NCBI GenBank assembly: GCA_015178975.1 | Contig: WHVD01000093.1 | Span: 280,061-344,060 of the forward strand | Length of the DNA: 64,000 bases | Direction: 5' to 3' | From: Hysterangium stoloniferum | Lineage: Eukaryota > Basidiomycota > Agaricomycetes > Hysterangiales > Hysterangiaceae | Shown: positions 47,601 through 57,490 of the stretch, in pieces | Numbering within the stretch: the stretch's first letter is position 1 | Layout of the letters: each line of letters begins with the position of its first letter | The notes under the pieces: generated by a model | Database searches by the model: none | Told to the model about the DNA's origin: nothing | The model's input: the letters and a program-made list of their open reading frames with translations, nothing else | Translations under genes and position numbers: made by a program

Positions 47601-48941
47601 AGGCCCAAGGAGGCAGAGGTGCTTGACCTTCAGGTATTGGAAGCCAGGCAAAGCATACTAGGTCCAGAGCACCCTGACACCATAGCAGCTAAGGCCAATT
47701 TGGCAAGAACCTACAATACATTGGGAAGGCCCAAGGAGGCAGAGGTGCTTGAGCTTCAGGTGTTGGAAGCCAGGCAGAACATACTAGGCCCAGAGCACCC
47801 TGAGACTTTAATGACCAAGGCCAATTTGGCATGCACCTACCATGTGTTGGGAAGGCCCAAGGAGGCAGAGGTACTTGAGCTTCTGGTGCTGGAAGCCAGG
47901 CAGAGCATACTAGGTCCAGAGCACCCTGATACCATAGCAGCCAAGGCCAATTTGGCATGCACCTACCGTACATTGGGAAGGCCCAAGGAGGCAGAGGTGC
48001 TTGAGCTTCAGGTGTTGGAAGCCAGGCAGAGCATACTAGGTCTAGAGCACCCTGACACTTTAATGGCCAAGGCTAATTTGGCATGCACCTACTGTGTGTT
48101 GGGAAGGCCCAAGGAGGCAGAGGTGCTTGAGCTTCAGGTGTTGGAAGCCAGGCAGAGCATACTAGGTCCAGAGCACCCTGACACTATAGCAGCCAGGGCC
48201 AATTTAGCAAGCACTTACAGTACATTGGGAAGGCCCAAGGAGGCAGAGGTGCTTGAGCTTCAGGTGTTGGAAGCCAGGCAGAGCATACTATGTCTAGAGC
48301 ACCCTGACACTTTAATGGCCATGGCTAATTTGGCATGCACCTACTGTGTGTTGGGAAGGCCCAAGGAGGCAAAGATGCTTGAGCTTCTGGTGTTGGAAAC
48401 CAGGCAGAGCATACTAGGTCCAGAGCACCCTGGCACTTTGATAGCCAAGGCCAATTTGGCATGCACCTACAGAGAATTGGGAAGACTCAAGGAGGCAGAG
48501 GGACTTGAGCTTCAGGTGTTGGAAGCCAGGCAGAGTATACTAGGTCTAGAGCACCCTGGCACTGTATTGGCCAAGGCCAATTTGGCATGCACCTACCACA
48601 TGTTGGGAAGGCCCAAGGAGGCAGAGGTGCTTGACCTTCAGGTATTGGAAGCCAGGCAAAGCATACTAGGTCCAGAGCACCCTGACACCATAGCAGCCAA
48701 GGCCAATTTGGCAAGAACCTACAATACATTGGGAAGGCCCAAGGAGGCAGAGGTGCTTCAGCTTCAGGTGTTGGAAGCCAGGCAGAGCATACTAGGTCTA
48801 GAGCACCCTGACACTTTAATGGCCAAGGCTAATTTGGCATGCACCTACCATGTGCTGGGAAGGCCCAGGGAGGCAGAGGTGCTTGAACTTCAGGTATTGG
48901 AAGCCAGGCAAACCATATGTGAAGAGTTGTGGAAGTTCTGA
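41625..48941 (+). CDS. NLR-like STAND protein: alpha/beta-hydrolase, NB-ARC, 36 TPR units
   Basis: Likely a fungal NOD-like receptor (signal-dependent NTPase for non-self recognition or programmed cell death). Exons: 41625-41836, 41901-42135, 42189-42242, 42299-42613, 42664-42862, 42916-43123, 43178-48941; six GT-AG introns of 50-64 nt; all phases agree; 2,328 residues. The N-terminal alpha/beta-hydrolase-like domain has DIIAIHGLDGHREASWT (about residue 70), the nucleophile Ser in FIAHSVGGIILK (about 160) and FLSTPHQGTN (about 200). The NTPase has Walker A GMAGVGKTQ (about 386) and Walker B WLLVFDNADG (about 460), then LPLAVDIAGA and WTMHPVIHTW. From residue about 812 there are 36 TPR units of kinesin-light-chain type. 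No stop or frame break in 7 kb argues it is functional. A Tc1 element lies 149 bp beyond the stop. Confidence 0.85.
44391..48926 (+). repeat. 126-bp (42-residue) TPR coding repeat, 36 units
   Basis: Unit 1 begins at 44391 (EHHETL) and unit 36 at 48801, exactly 35 x 126 bp later, so no unit has gained or lost a base. Consensus pieces are EHPDT, AKANLACTY, LGRPKEAEVL, LQVLEARQSILG. Variation is confined to a few sites: the residue after EHP (D/G/E), the pair after T (IA, LM, VL, LI), the two residues after TY, and the DLQ/ELQ/QLQ/DLW/ELL/ELM positions. Blocks of units repeat: units 2-6 resemble 10-14, 7-9 resemble 17-19, 14-15 resemble 22-23 and 34-35, and 20-23 resemble 32-35. Confidence 0.95.
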
Positions 48942-49447
48942 TGTAAGAAGAATATTGACTGTTTAGGTATGACATAACTATATACATATACCCACAGGTG
49001 TACATAGATCTTTGAATTAATGTAAATGCTATCAAATGCATGGTGGAGGAGAAAGCATAGGAAATGAAATATAATCAGAGACATATTTTACAGTGGCTCA
49101 AAAAATTATTCCAATGTTTTGTTGTTTTGGAAAGATTGATTCACAATACAAATACCAGATATCAGAAAGCTCTTAAAATATTACCCCATATAGTATAGCA
49201 TATTAGCTTGAATTGGATGTTTAGCTTATGTAATCTGAAGCCAAAATGGTGTAATAATAAATGAAACAAAATAATCACTCATTGGAACAATTTTTTGACC
49301 CTATATTATTTTAACAGAAGCCACTATTTCAGTAAAAATATAAGTCTAAACCAATTGTAATAATAATGAACATGTCATGTGACTTTGTTTACATCTGTTT
49401 GACATGTTGACAGTTGGTTCAACCACTTCTTAGCTTTTACCATCACT

Positions 49448-50722
49448 ATGAAAGCTACTTCTGCTACTCAGCACTTTAATATTATCTCTCTTCTTCCAGA
49501 GGGTGTTCCTGTTGAATGAGTAATGGTTGATCTGGATATATTAATATCTTACTGATGACTAATCATCTCAGTAGTAACTGGTTCTTAATAGAACTACTCT
49601 TAATGGCCTGATAGCTCAGGGGTTAAGAGCACTAGACATGTAATCCAAACTTAGTGGTTGCTGGTTCAAATCTAGCTCAGGTCAATATTTTCACCCTGCT
49701 TATGTAATTCTTACAGTTCCTATCCTCAAATCCAGACTAATACTGACTCAGGAAGGGATACAATAAGTGCAATCAAGGCTGAAGTACTTTTGGATAAAGA
49801 AAACACCCTAGCTAGCCATCCTTCCAAGCTTATTATTCATGACAAACACTCAATTGTCCATCAAATCAGCTCTAGAAATCTTGACAATGCTGTTCAAGCT
49901 ACCCAATTCATTAATTCAGCTCTGGAAAGGCTGAAACTGCAGTTGACATAGCCCAAACACTTCAGACCATCACCAACAACCCTATATCAGCTCAGACAAT
50001 TCAGAGGAGCTTGAAGAAGGCAGGGATGAGAGCAGTTGTGAAAAAGAAGAAGCCACTTTTGTCCAAGATACACATGAAGGAGAGGCTTGACTTTGCTTTG
50101 GCCCACCAGTACTGGACTTTAGATGACTGGAGGAGGGTTATATGGTCTGATGAGACTAAAATAAATCATCTTGGCTCAGATGGGAGGAAGTGGGCATGGA
50201 AAAAGACTGGGGAAGGCCTGAATGAGAGGCTTGTTCAAGGAACAGTGAAGTTTGGTGGAGGGTCTGTCATGGTTTGGGGGTGCTTCATGTGGGAGGTGTG
50301 GGATATGCCACTAGGATTGAGGGTAGAATGGATGGGAAGCTTTACAGGAGCATCTTGGATGAAGACCTCCAAAACAGCATCAGGTATTACCAGTTGGACC
50401 CTGCTAAAATCATCTTTCAGCAGGACAATGATCCAAAGCACACCGCAAAAAGGCAAAGGAATGGTTTGAAAAGCATGGAATGACTGTCCTACCAATGCCT
50501 GCCCAGTTCCCAGACCTCAATCCAATTGAGCATCTATGGGATTACTTGAAGAGAAAGCTGGGACAGTATGCCACTACACCAAGTGGGATTCTAGAGTTGT
50601 GGGAGAGGATAGAGAAGGAGTGGGATGATATACCAGCTTCTGAGTGTCAGAAGTTAATTGAAAGCATGCCAAGAAGGATTGAGGCAGTAATAAAGGCCAA
50701 GGGAGGGTATACCAAGTATTAA
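49448..50722 (+). pseudogene. Tc1-family transposase, chimeric and frame-broken
   Basis: Starts MKATSATQHFNIISLLPEG at 49448, is interrupted by a 211-bp insertion, resumes as SAIKAEV and HPSKLIIHDKHSIVHQISS, then repeats the same segment from a different family (SSGKAETAVDIAQTLQTI) at about 49917. The catalytic part lies in three frames: 50011-50276 (WSDETKINHLGSDG, first Asp), 50274-50483 (FQQDNDPKHTAK, second Asp), 50480-50722 (FPDLNPIEHLWDYL, Glu). Not functional. Confidence 0.8.
49511..49721 (+). repeat. tRNA-derived SINE-like insertion
   Basis: A 211-bp insertion in the Tc1 transposase, flanked by GTTCCT (49505-49510 and 49716-49721). 49605-49683 resembles a tRNA: acceptor GGCCTGA pairs with TCAGGTC, D arm GCTC/GAGC, T arm GCTGG-TTCAAAT-CTAGC. 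The Pol III A box (TAGCTCAGGGG) and B box (GGTTCAAATCT) are nearly consensus. The anticodon arm is irregular (ACTAG/TTAGT with a 15-nt loop), so this is a tRNA pseudogene or SINE rather than a working tRNA. About 95 bp precede and 30 bp follow the tRNA-like part inside the insertion. Confidence 0.65.
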
Positions 50723-50966
50723 AATGTAGCATATATTGCATTGTAATCATCAGCAACAAAACCTTTTCAATGAGCAGGCCTGACTAAACTATTTGTAACA
50801 TGCCTAAAAATGGATATTATGTAATAATATTCTAGGCCATGTTTCTACACATGTTTAGCTATATACTGTGTTTTCTTTTTGAGATTTTTTGCTATTTTTC
50901 CTCTCTTGGTAGCAGCCTGCCAATATACAAATGCCAAACATTGAAAAGGTTTTGTGAGTTACTGTA

Positions 50967-51503
50967 CTCTTATTTGCCACCTAGTACTGTTTCTTAGTAC
51001 CATACATTAATTTCTATATCTCCCCACCTTGTCATCACTTCCCTGTGATCCCTCCTACACTTTGCTTCTCTGATCAGCCTTCCAATCACCCATCTCATTG
51101 TAGTATAAAGCTCTTTCATGTATACTACAGTTCTTTAGTTCAAATATTGACTTAGATTTGCCTCTCTTAGTTTTTTGCCTTCGTCCCTTACTGCTATACT
51201 CCTAAGAGTGGTAGACCCTCTATCTCTCAACTCTTAGTAATTTGGCCATCCAGTCAATTAAGCTATGTAAGTGCTGACTCTTGCTCATATCATACTATCT
51301 GTTCTGTTTGAAATACTGGAGCACCCTGACAGTTCGTGCAAGGGTGCAACACATAAGTTGAAGCCAAGCTCCACTACGGTTACACATAGAGTTGGACCTC
51401 CTGACTAGTATGATCTCTATCATTGGCCCCCCAATTAACTCATTTCACATTGTTGGCCCTCCAACTAGAGCATTACCCCTCTTCCCAGCTCAGATCTTAA
51501 CAG
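50967..51503 (+). repeat. LTR family D, 3' part
   Basis: Matches 53586-54129 of the complete LTR D, from CTCTTATTTGCCACC to the end CAGATCTTAACA at 51503, including the conserved box AGGGTGCAACACATAAGTTG at 51341. The first 184 bp are missing, and the break coincides with the TA at the right end of Tc1 copy 2. Confidence 0.75.
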
Positions 51504-51953
51504 ATAGACAGCATTGAACTACTGAGATTTTCATCCAATGCTGTCTTCAAGGCAGATGCTGAGGTGGAGATGTGGGATCCTACAGTGAGATGTGAAGTGG
51601 GTTAGAAGCAGAGTGTTGGCATCAGTTCATGTTATGGATTAAGACATGAAAGCTAAAGCTAAAATAATAGAGTCTAGAAGGCTGAGTAGGGAATTGTTTT
51701 ATAATATGTGCTGTGTTCCTCTGCTTAATTAATATGCTGACTTGTTCATTTGTTTTTGGAGAATAATAGAATTAATATATGTATATCATATTGCCCAGAA
51801 CCAAGTTTTTGATATCAGAATCTTGTTAAACAGACATCAAACATTTGAATTTTCTTGAGCACCTGTGAAACTACCAAGTTTTCATGTTGTGTTTTGGCCA
51901 TATCTCCTCCAGGAGTAGTTTGAATTCAAAAACCTGTGATCTAGTGCCATCTA
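51504..51953. other. Unassigned repeat-flanking sequence
   Basis: 450 bp between LTR D and Tc1 copy 3. AT-rich, CpG-poor, no open frame of note and no repeat that I recognise from elsewhere in the window. Confidence 0.4.
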
Positions 51954-52090
51954 CAGTGGCTGAAAAAACTTTCCCAATGTTTTCTCATTCTTAAAAGGCT
52001 GGGTTGGTATGGACCACTGGTAGAAGCAGAAAATCTAAGTAAATTATGTATAAAAGATACTATAGGATCATGGTGTGAATATAAGCCTTG

Positions 52091-52798
52091 TGTTAGGACC
52101 AGAAAACCTACTGGGCTCCAGACCCCATCATATACATATGTATCCAACTCTTTATACCCACCAAGTTGAAGTTCACAACCAGACAACCTGCCGGGACCTG
52201 TGCATGTCAACCTGTCTATATCTGACTCTGTCCCAAGTACCAGTTCACCAGACTCCACCCAGACAACCTGTTAGCTCTCTAACTGAGCTCCATTCCTGTT
52301 ATGGCCAAATGACCTGTCATGTTTTGGACCCTGCTCCCATTCCATTCCATCCCTAACACCTAGTTTGGTGTTTACTACTCTTGTTTCATGATTACCTGTT
52401 TTGTCTTTGATTACTACTGGATTTGGTATTGCATACATTCCACAGTCTATATAGCCTAATGTTTGTACAGTACAACAATCCAGTCAGAAAATCAACTTAG
52501 TTTTCCCCCAGTAACTTAGCATATACCCTGCTCAATTACCATCTCTCATCTTTGAATCACAATGCTATCAACCTCATCAGAGCCTGTGGGCTTTCCAACT
52601 GACCTCCCAACCTATTGACCTATTGACTACACCTGGACTCCCTGGGTTTTCTGTCCACCTGCCTGAAATTGGACACCACAGGCTCACAAGGGTGCAGCCT
52701 ATAAGCTGAAGCCAAGTCCTACCAGATTATCCACAGGTTTTTCTGGAAACCCTCCATGAGCCTGTATGTCCCTTAACACCTTGGTTCATATGGTTTGG
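52091..52798 (+). mobile_element. Solo LTR, family A (708 bp, target duplication CCTTG)
   Basis: Starts TGTTAGGACCAG and ends GTCCCTTAACA, with CCTTG at 52086-52090 and 52799-52803. It inserted into the left terminal region of Tc1 copy 3, which is readable on both sides. Sense orientation relative to the gypsy gag-pol that uses this LTR type. CpG-poor, hence older than the copies at 15381 and 21743. Confidence 0.92.
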
Positions 52799-53203
52799 AG
52801 CAAAACCCATTGAATAATAAATAAAACAAAACAGCTACTCATTGGGATAGTTTTTTGACCCTTCATTTTTTCACCTGTATTCCTACTGTTGTGTACCATT
52901 ACAAGGCAGAGGGGTGCTGTGAGAACAATAAAACATGTCATGTGACTTTATTTGTATTGGTTTGATAGGTTTAAAGTGGTTCAACCACATCCTGACTTCT
53001 CACCACTATCATGAGATCTACTTCTGCTGCTCCACACTCTTCAATTGTCTCCCTCCTTAATGAAGGCTATTCCTATTGCCAAATCCAGGAAAGCACTCTG
53101 GAGAATAGGGAAATATTAATATTTATCTTGAAATCTGATAAATGGTAGTCAAACAATTATATGTAGATTATTCTTTTGGAATAAATTCCACAATGTGGAT
53201 TGG

Positions 53204-54321
53204 TGACATGAATCAGATTTCTCTCAGTAAAGTCAAATAAACAATTGAAGAATATTCAACAATATTGAGTACAGATGCCTCATTTGATGAAGTATTAATT
53301 CACCCTGTTGATAAAGCATGAGGCAAAGATAGAATGTAGAAGCACACAAATAATTGAGTTGAAGATATTATGAATAGAAGTTGAATTAGTAATATAATAG
53401 TGTTAGGATCCTGTCATTTTGGACCCCTGTGACTTGTCTTCTGCTAGAAAAACTCTTGTCATCTCATTATTGGAGCCCCCACTCAGATCATTACCCCTTG
53501 CAGCACCCCCGATACTTGTTTATAGAACACTCCCACCCAATTCTGTCTCCACTCCACCCATTCCTCCATTTCCATCTCCACACATACTCTTATTTGCCAC
53601 CTAGTATTGTTTCTTAGTATCATACATTAGTTTCTATCACTCCCCACCTTATCATCACTTCCCTTGATCCATTCTACACATCGCTTCTCTGATCAGCCTT
53701 CCACTCACCCATCTCAATGTAGTATAAAGTTTCTTTCCATGTACACTACAGTTCTTTAGTTTGAATATTGACTTAGAGTAGCCTCTCTTAGTTTTTCACC
53801 TTTTCCTCTCACCACTATCCTCCTCAAGAGTGGTCTTTGGCAAGCTGTGACCCTCTATCTCTCAATTCTTAGTGATTTGGCCCTCTGGTCGATTAAGCTA
53901 AGTGTTGACTCTTGCTCATATTGTACTATCTGCTCTGTTTGAAATACTGGAGCACCCTGACAGTTCATGCAAGGGCACAACACATAAGTTGAAGCCAAGC
54001 TCCACTACAGTGAAGGAGTCGGACTTCCCAACTAGTACAATCTCTATCATTGGCCCCCTGATTAGCTTGCTCCCTATCATTGGCCCTCTGACTAGAGCAC
54101 TCCCCCTCTTTCCAGCTTAGATATTAACAAATAGTAATGATACAGATTATGGTACAAATTTTCTGACTGACTTCTGTCACTCCTATCATAGCCCTTTTAT
54201 ACTATTTATCATTTACAGTGGGGGACAAAACCATTCCAATGATTTTTTACAGTACCTATGACAATAATATGATATCAGAATGAAATAATCAATGATGTCA
54301 AACTGAGACAAGTTGAATATT
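53204..54321 (-). repeat. LTR C-like copy, split by LTR D
   Basis: 53204-53400 (GACATGAATCAG.., AGTAAAGTCAAATAAACAATTG, GATGCCTCATTTGATGAAG) and 54135-54321 (CTGACTGACTTCTGTCACTC, CATTTACAG.., GATATCAGAATGAAATAATC) match the reverse complement of the right block of element C (19749-20203). CpG sites of that block appear as TpG or CpA here. Confidence 0.7.
53401..54129 (+). mobile_element. Solo LTR, family D (729 bp, target duplication AATAG)
   Basis: Starts TGTTAGGATCCTG and ends TAGATATTAACA, with AATAG at 53396-53400 and 54130-54134. It carries the conserved box CACATAAGTTGAAGCCAAGC at about 53981 and an initiator-like AATATTGACTTAGA near 53765. This is the reference copy for the fragments at 4461 and 50967. 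Confidence 0.92.
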
Positions 54322-54960
54322 TGTTAAGTTCCAGATCTCGGGGTGGAATTCCCAGTGGATATTCCAGATACTTCCCAGAACATGTCCATGGAGTTCCTGG
54401 GGATTAGTCTGGGGAGTATTGTAATATTACCAGAGTACAGATTGGACTTGGCTTTAGCTTATGTGCTGCACCCTCATGTACTCACTTGGGTGTCCATATT
54501 TCAGAGGGCAGATAGATCCAGTGTTTATAGATACTCAGAGTTCCTGGGGGCTCCAGATGTCCAGAGTCTGGAGAGTTCCAGATATCAAGCATACAGAAAG
54601 ACATTATGACAATTGGTAGACCAGATAACTTCCTAAACCAAATAAATTTAAATTATATGAACTATATTTGAAAGTTCACATGTATGGAAGAGAATGTATC
54701 TTATCCCAAAGATTAAGTCATAACCCAAATACATAATCTTGTTTAACCATGACATTTGTGTCAGAGACTTGTATACATGTACTGTACATCCTATCTCAAA
54801 GATTAGGTAACAACCCAACTGATTTTATTTAACATTTGTGCATATTTTAAAAGAGCATACAAGTCTTAAAGATAAGATTTTTGGGATAATGATATATAAA
54901 CTCATAGAATATGTCATCATAGCCAGAAGAAATTGTCTCACTTAAAAATATGAGGACTTT
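54322..54960 (-). repeat. LTR-like unit, fifth family (E), ends uncertain
   Basis: Starts TGTTAAGTTCCAGATC inside the LTR C copy and carries the conserved box in antisense (TTGGACTTGGCTTTAGCTTAT near 54446, then GTGCTGCACCCTC). It differs from families A, B and D elsewhere. The 3' end lies somewhere before 54989, where the transposase resumes; no target duplication was found. Confidence 0.5.
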
Positions 54961-55591
54961 TCTTAAAATTTTGTATATTCAATAAATTGTGACTCTCCTC
55001 CTAGGCAAGAGCACTGTGAATACGATTAGTAGGGAAGTGGATGGGAACAAGGAGCACAATCCTGGGGGCCATCCTTCCAAGCTTTCTGGCCATGACAAAC
55101 AGTTAATAATTCATCACATCAGCTCTGGGCAGCTCAATAATGTAGTTCAGGCTACCCAATTCATTAATTCTATCATCTCCAACTCTGTCACTCCCAAAAC
55201 AGTCAGAAATGTACTGAAGGAAAATGGTTTTTACTCTGCAACAAAACAAAAATGACCATTGCTCAAGGCCATTCATCATCAGAAGTGGCTCAAATTTGCC
55301 CAATATCATGAAAATTGGACTGTGAAGGACTGGAAGAGGGTATTATAGTCAGATATTAATAGTATTGGGTCAGATGGAAAGACATATGTGTGGAAACAAT
55401 GAGGCAGACCAGACTACAACACTGATTGTCAAACATGGAGGATGAAACAACTTCATGGTATGGGGTTGTATGGGTTGGAATGGAGTGGGAAAGCACATAG
55501 AGGTGCAGGGGAGGATGGATGCTGAACAATACTGTGAAATTTTGGAACTGGGAGTGGTGGAAAGTTTTGAAAAGTTGGAAATGGAGGAGGC

Positions 55592-56356
55592 TGTTATGAC
55601 CATGTCACAACCTGAAGATATCCGACGATGCTATCACCTCCAGTTATCATCACATTGTCATATCAGCCACTGTCAGAAAACCTGACACTGATGTACACCC
55701 TCATGGTGATCAAACCCCACTACAGCCCTGTCAAATTATACTTGTACTATCTGGTTATACTCTGATATGTCCTTTTATCCTTTGATGATCCATTTATTCT
55801 ATGTCTCATCTATGTCATATACACTGTGAACTGTTTCCTTTTTTGTAGTTACCACCCTCAATTATTCATGGCCTCTGACCTTATCATAACCTTCCTGTTC
55901 TTGGTCAAGTCTATGCGTCATTGGTATTTCCACTCTTCCCTTAGTTAGTATTTTCTAGACACCAATAACTTGTATATAAACCCACTGTAATATACGTAGC
56001 TACTAAGCAATCAGAATATCAACTTAGATACACCTCTAGTTTCTGACTCTGCTATCCATTCACAACCCCCGCATTCCAATGCCATCTGATTTCACAATCT
56101 CTGCATTCCAACACCATCTGATTTTCATGACTCAACCTACATTTATGACCTCAACCTCAACTCCAATATTCATCACTTCAGTTTCTGACTGTTCACATAC
56201 AGCTTGGTTTCTAATCACTGAGTATTACCTTCTTATACATTTGAAATTTAAGGATGTTTGATGGTACCCTTGCAAGGGCACAGCACATAAGCTGAAGCCT
56301 AGTCCTTCCATTTGGTCTCCATCAGTTCCCTGAACCTCCCATTTTAGTTCTTAACA
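55592..56356 (+). mobile_element. Solo LTR, family B (765 bp, target duplication GAGGC)
   Basis: Starts TGTTATGACCATG and ends AGTTCTTAACA, with GAGGC at 55587-55591 and 56357-56361. It is CpG-poor compared with 16408-17130, so older. It splits the Tc1 copy 3 transposase between its first and second catalytic regions. Confidence 0.92.
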
Positions 56357-56888
56357 GAGGCCAACTGTTACTTTCAGCAGGACAATGACCCTAAACATGC
56401 ATCTTGGCAGGCAACAAAATGGTTTGAGGACAAGGACATTCAAGTACTACCCTGGCCTCCCCAATTCCCTAATCTTAACCCCGTAGGACATCTTTGGGAA
56501 CACCTCAAGTGCCAACCCCAAAAATATAATACATTACCCAAGGGAGTACATGAATTGTGGGAGAGAGTGGTGAAGGAGTGGGATACAATCCAACCAGTAG
56601 TCTGCCAAGATCTAATACAAAGTATGCCCAGAAGGATCAGGGCAGTTACTGTATAAAGGAAAGAGGAGGTCATACATAGTACTAGATAGTTAAATAATTG
56701 TAGGTCAAAAAACTGTCCCAATGAGTGGCTGTTTTGTTTTATTTATTATTCAATGGGTTTTAATCCAAATCACATGAACCAAGACTTACCTTCAAGCCAA
56801 GATCCTATAGTATCTTTTATAATTTACTTAGATTTTCTGCTTCTGCCAGTGGTCCATACCAACCCAACTTTTCAAAAATGAGAACACT

Positions 56889-57490
56889 GGCAGGCTGAAT
56901 TTATTAATGTCTGATCATGGCCATGTTTTTTTAATGGCAGTCGTGATATTGTTGACGAAACTTGAAGGAGTCATGGTTTAATAGCTTAGTCTTTCCATTT
57001 TCAGGAAGAAAGATCAATGGAGATATGGTCTTATAGTTGATCTGTTTGGGCATAGCCTGGCAAGTAGCAAGTCAGCTCACGGCTCACGGCTAGAATTTTC
57101 GGGCCCCTCCGGTACGTATGGACTACAGGTTGCTTCCCCAAAGTACTGAGAGATTCCTAATTGCCACTTTGAGATATACAACTTATTCTTAGTAAGCCTC
57201 GAGAATACCTTCTACTAACAGTAAAATGCATCCAACTCTTTATACATACTTGTTGGTAACCACAACAACGTAGTTGTGTGTGGGTCACTGCATGGGCATA
57301 AGCATCGAGTAATTGCCACTTTGATATTTCAGTTGTCGATCGTTCAATATTGGCACTTGCGGCAAATCCATATCCATCTCGCTCTATAACAAATCCTTGT
57401 GCTCTTGTCATCAATAAAAAAACCCTGAGACACCTCGATAGCACGGCAGTACACATTCGTCCTTGCTTCAATGGCCGCCGCATAGCCCAC
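56889..57490. other. Spacer between Tc1 copy 3 and guanylate kinase copy 2
   Basis: About 600 bp with no recognised gene or repeat. CpG frequency rises again to gene-block levels around 57090. The last 20 bp share GCATANCCCACCTATTT with the 3' flank of GUK1. Confidence 0.4.

Larger units (their letters stand above)
49091..50964 (+). mobile_element. Tc1/mariner element, copy 2 (chimeric)
   Basis: Left end CAGTGGCTCAAAAAATTATT at 49091 after TA (49089-49090); right end TTGTGAGTTACTG at 50964 before TA (50965-50966). Inner inverted copies of the repeats lie at about 49281 and 50748. The two ends differ: the left pair resembles copy 3 and the right pair resembles copy 1. The right flank is LTR D sequence but the left flank is not, so the element probably arose by recombination between two elements. 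A tRNA-like insertion lies inside. Confidence 0.8.
53012..56690 (+). pseudogene. Tc1-family transposase fragments of copy 3
   Basis: Begins MRSTSAAPHSSIVSLLNEG at 53012 and breaks near 53100. It resumes at 54989 with GKSTVNTISREVDGNKEHN, PGGHPSKLSGHDKQL and NNVVQATQFINSI, then NWTVKDWKRV followed by a decayed first catalytic region near 55340. The second catalytic Asp region (FQQDNDPKHA-like, QQDNDPKH) resumes after LTR B near 56375, and FPNLNPVGHLWEHL near 56470 marks the Glu region, where the Glu is now Gly. Many stops. Confidence 0.75.
51954..56888 (+). mobile_element. Tc1/mariner element, copy 3, swollen by nested insertions
   Basis: Left end CAGTGGCTGAAAAAACTT at 51954 after TA. The right side shows the inverted partner of the left end (GGTTGGTATGGACCACTGG region at about 56850) but its outermost 20 bases are lost, so 56888 is approximate. 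Inner repeats are at about 52836 and 56700 (CAAAAAACTGTCCCAATGAG). Inside lie solo LTR A (52091-52798), an LTR C copy (from 53204) holding solo LTR D (53401-54129), an LTR-like unit from 54322, and solo LTR B (55592-56356). Confidence 0.8.

Noticed and set aside
45931-48729. Four antisense open frames of about 80-95 residues rich in Pro/Trp/Leu
   Set aside because: They recur at multiples of 126 bp and are the complement of the TPR repeat, not genes.
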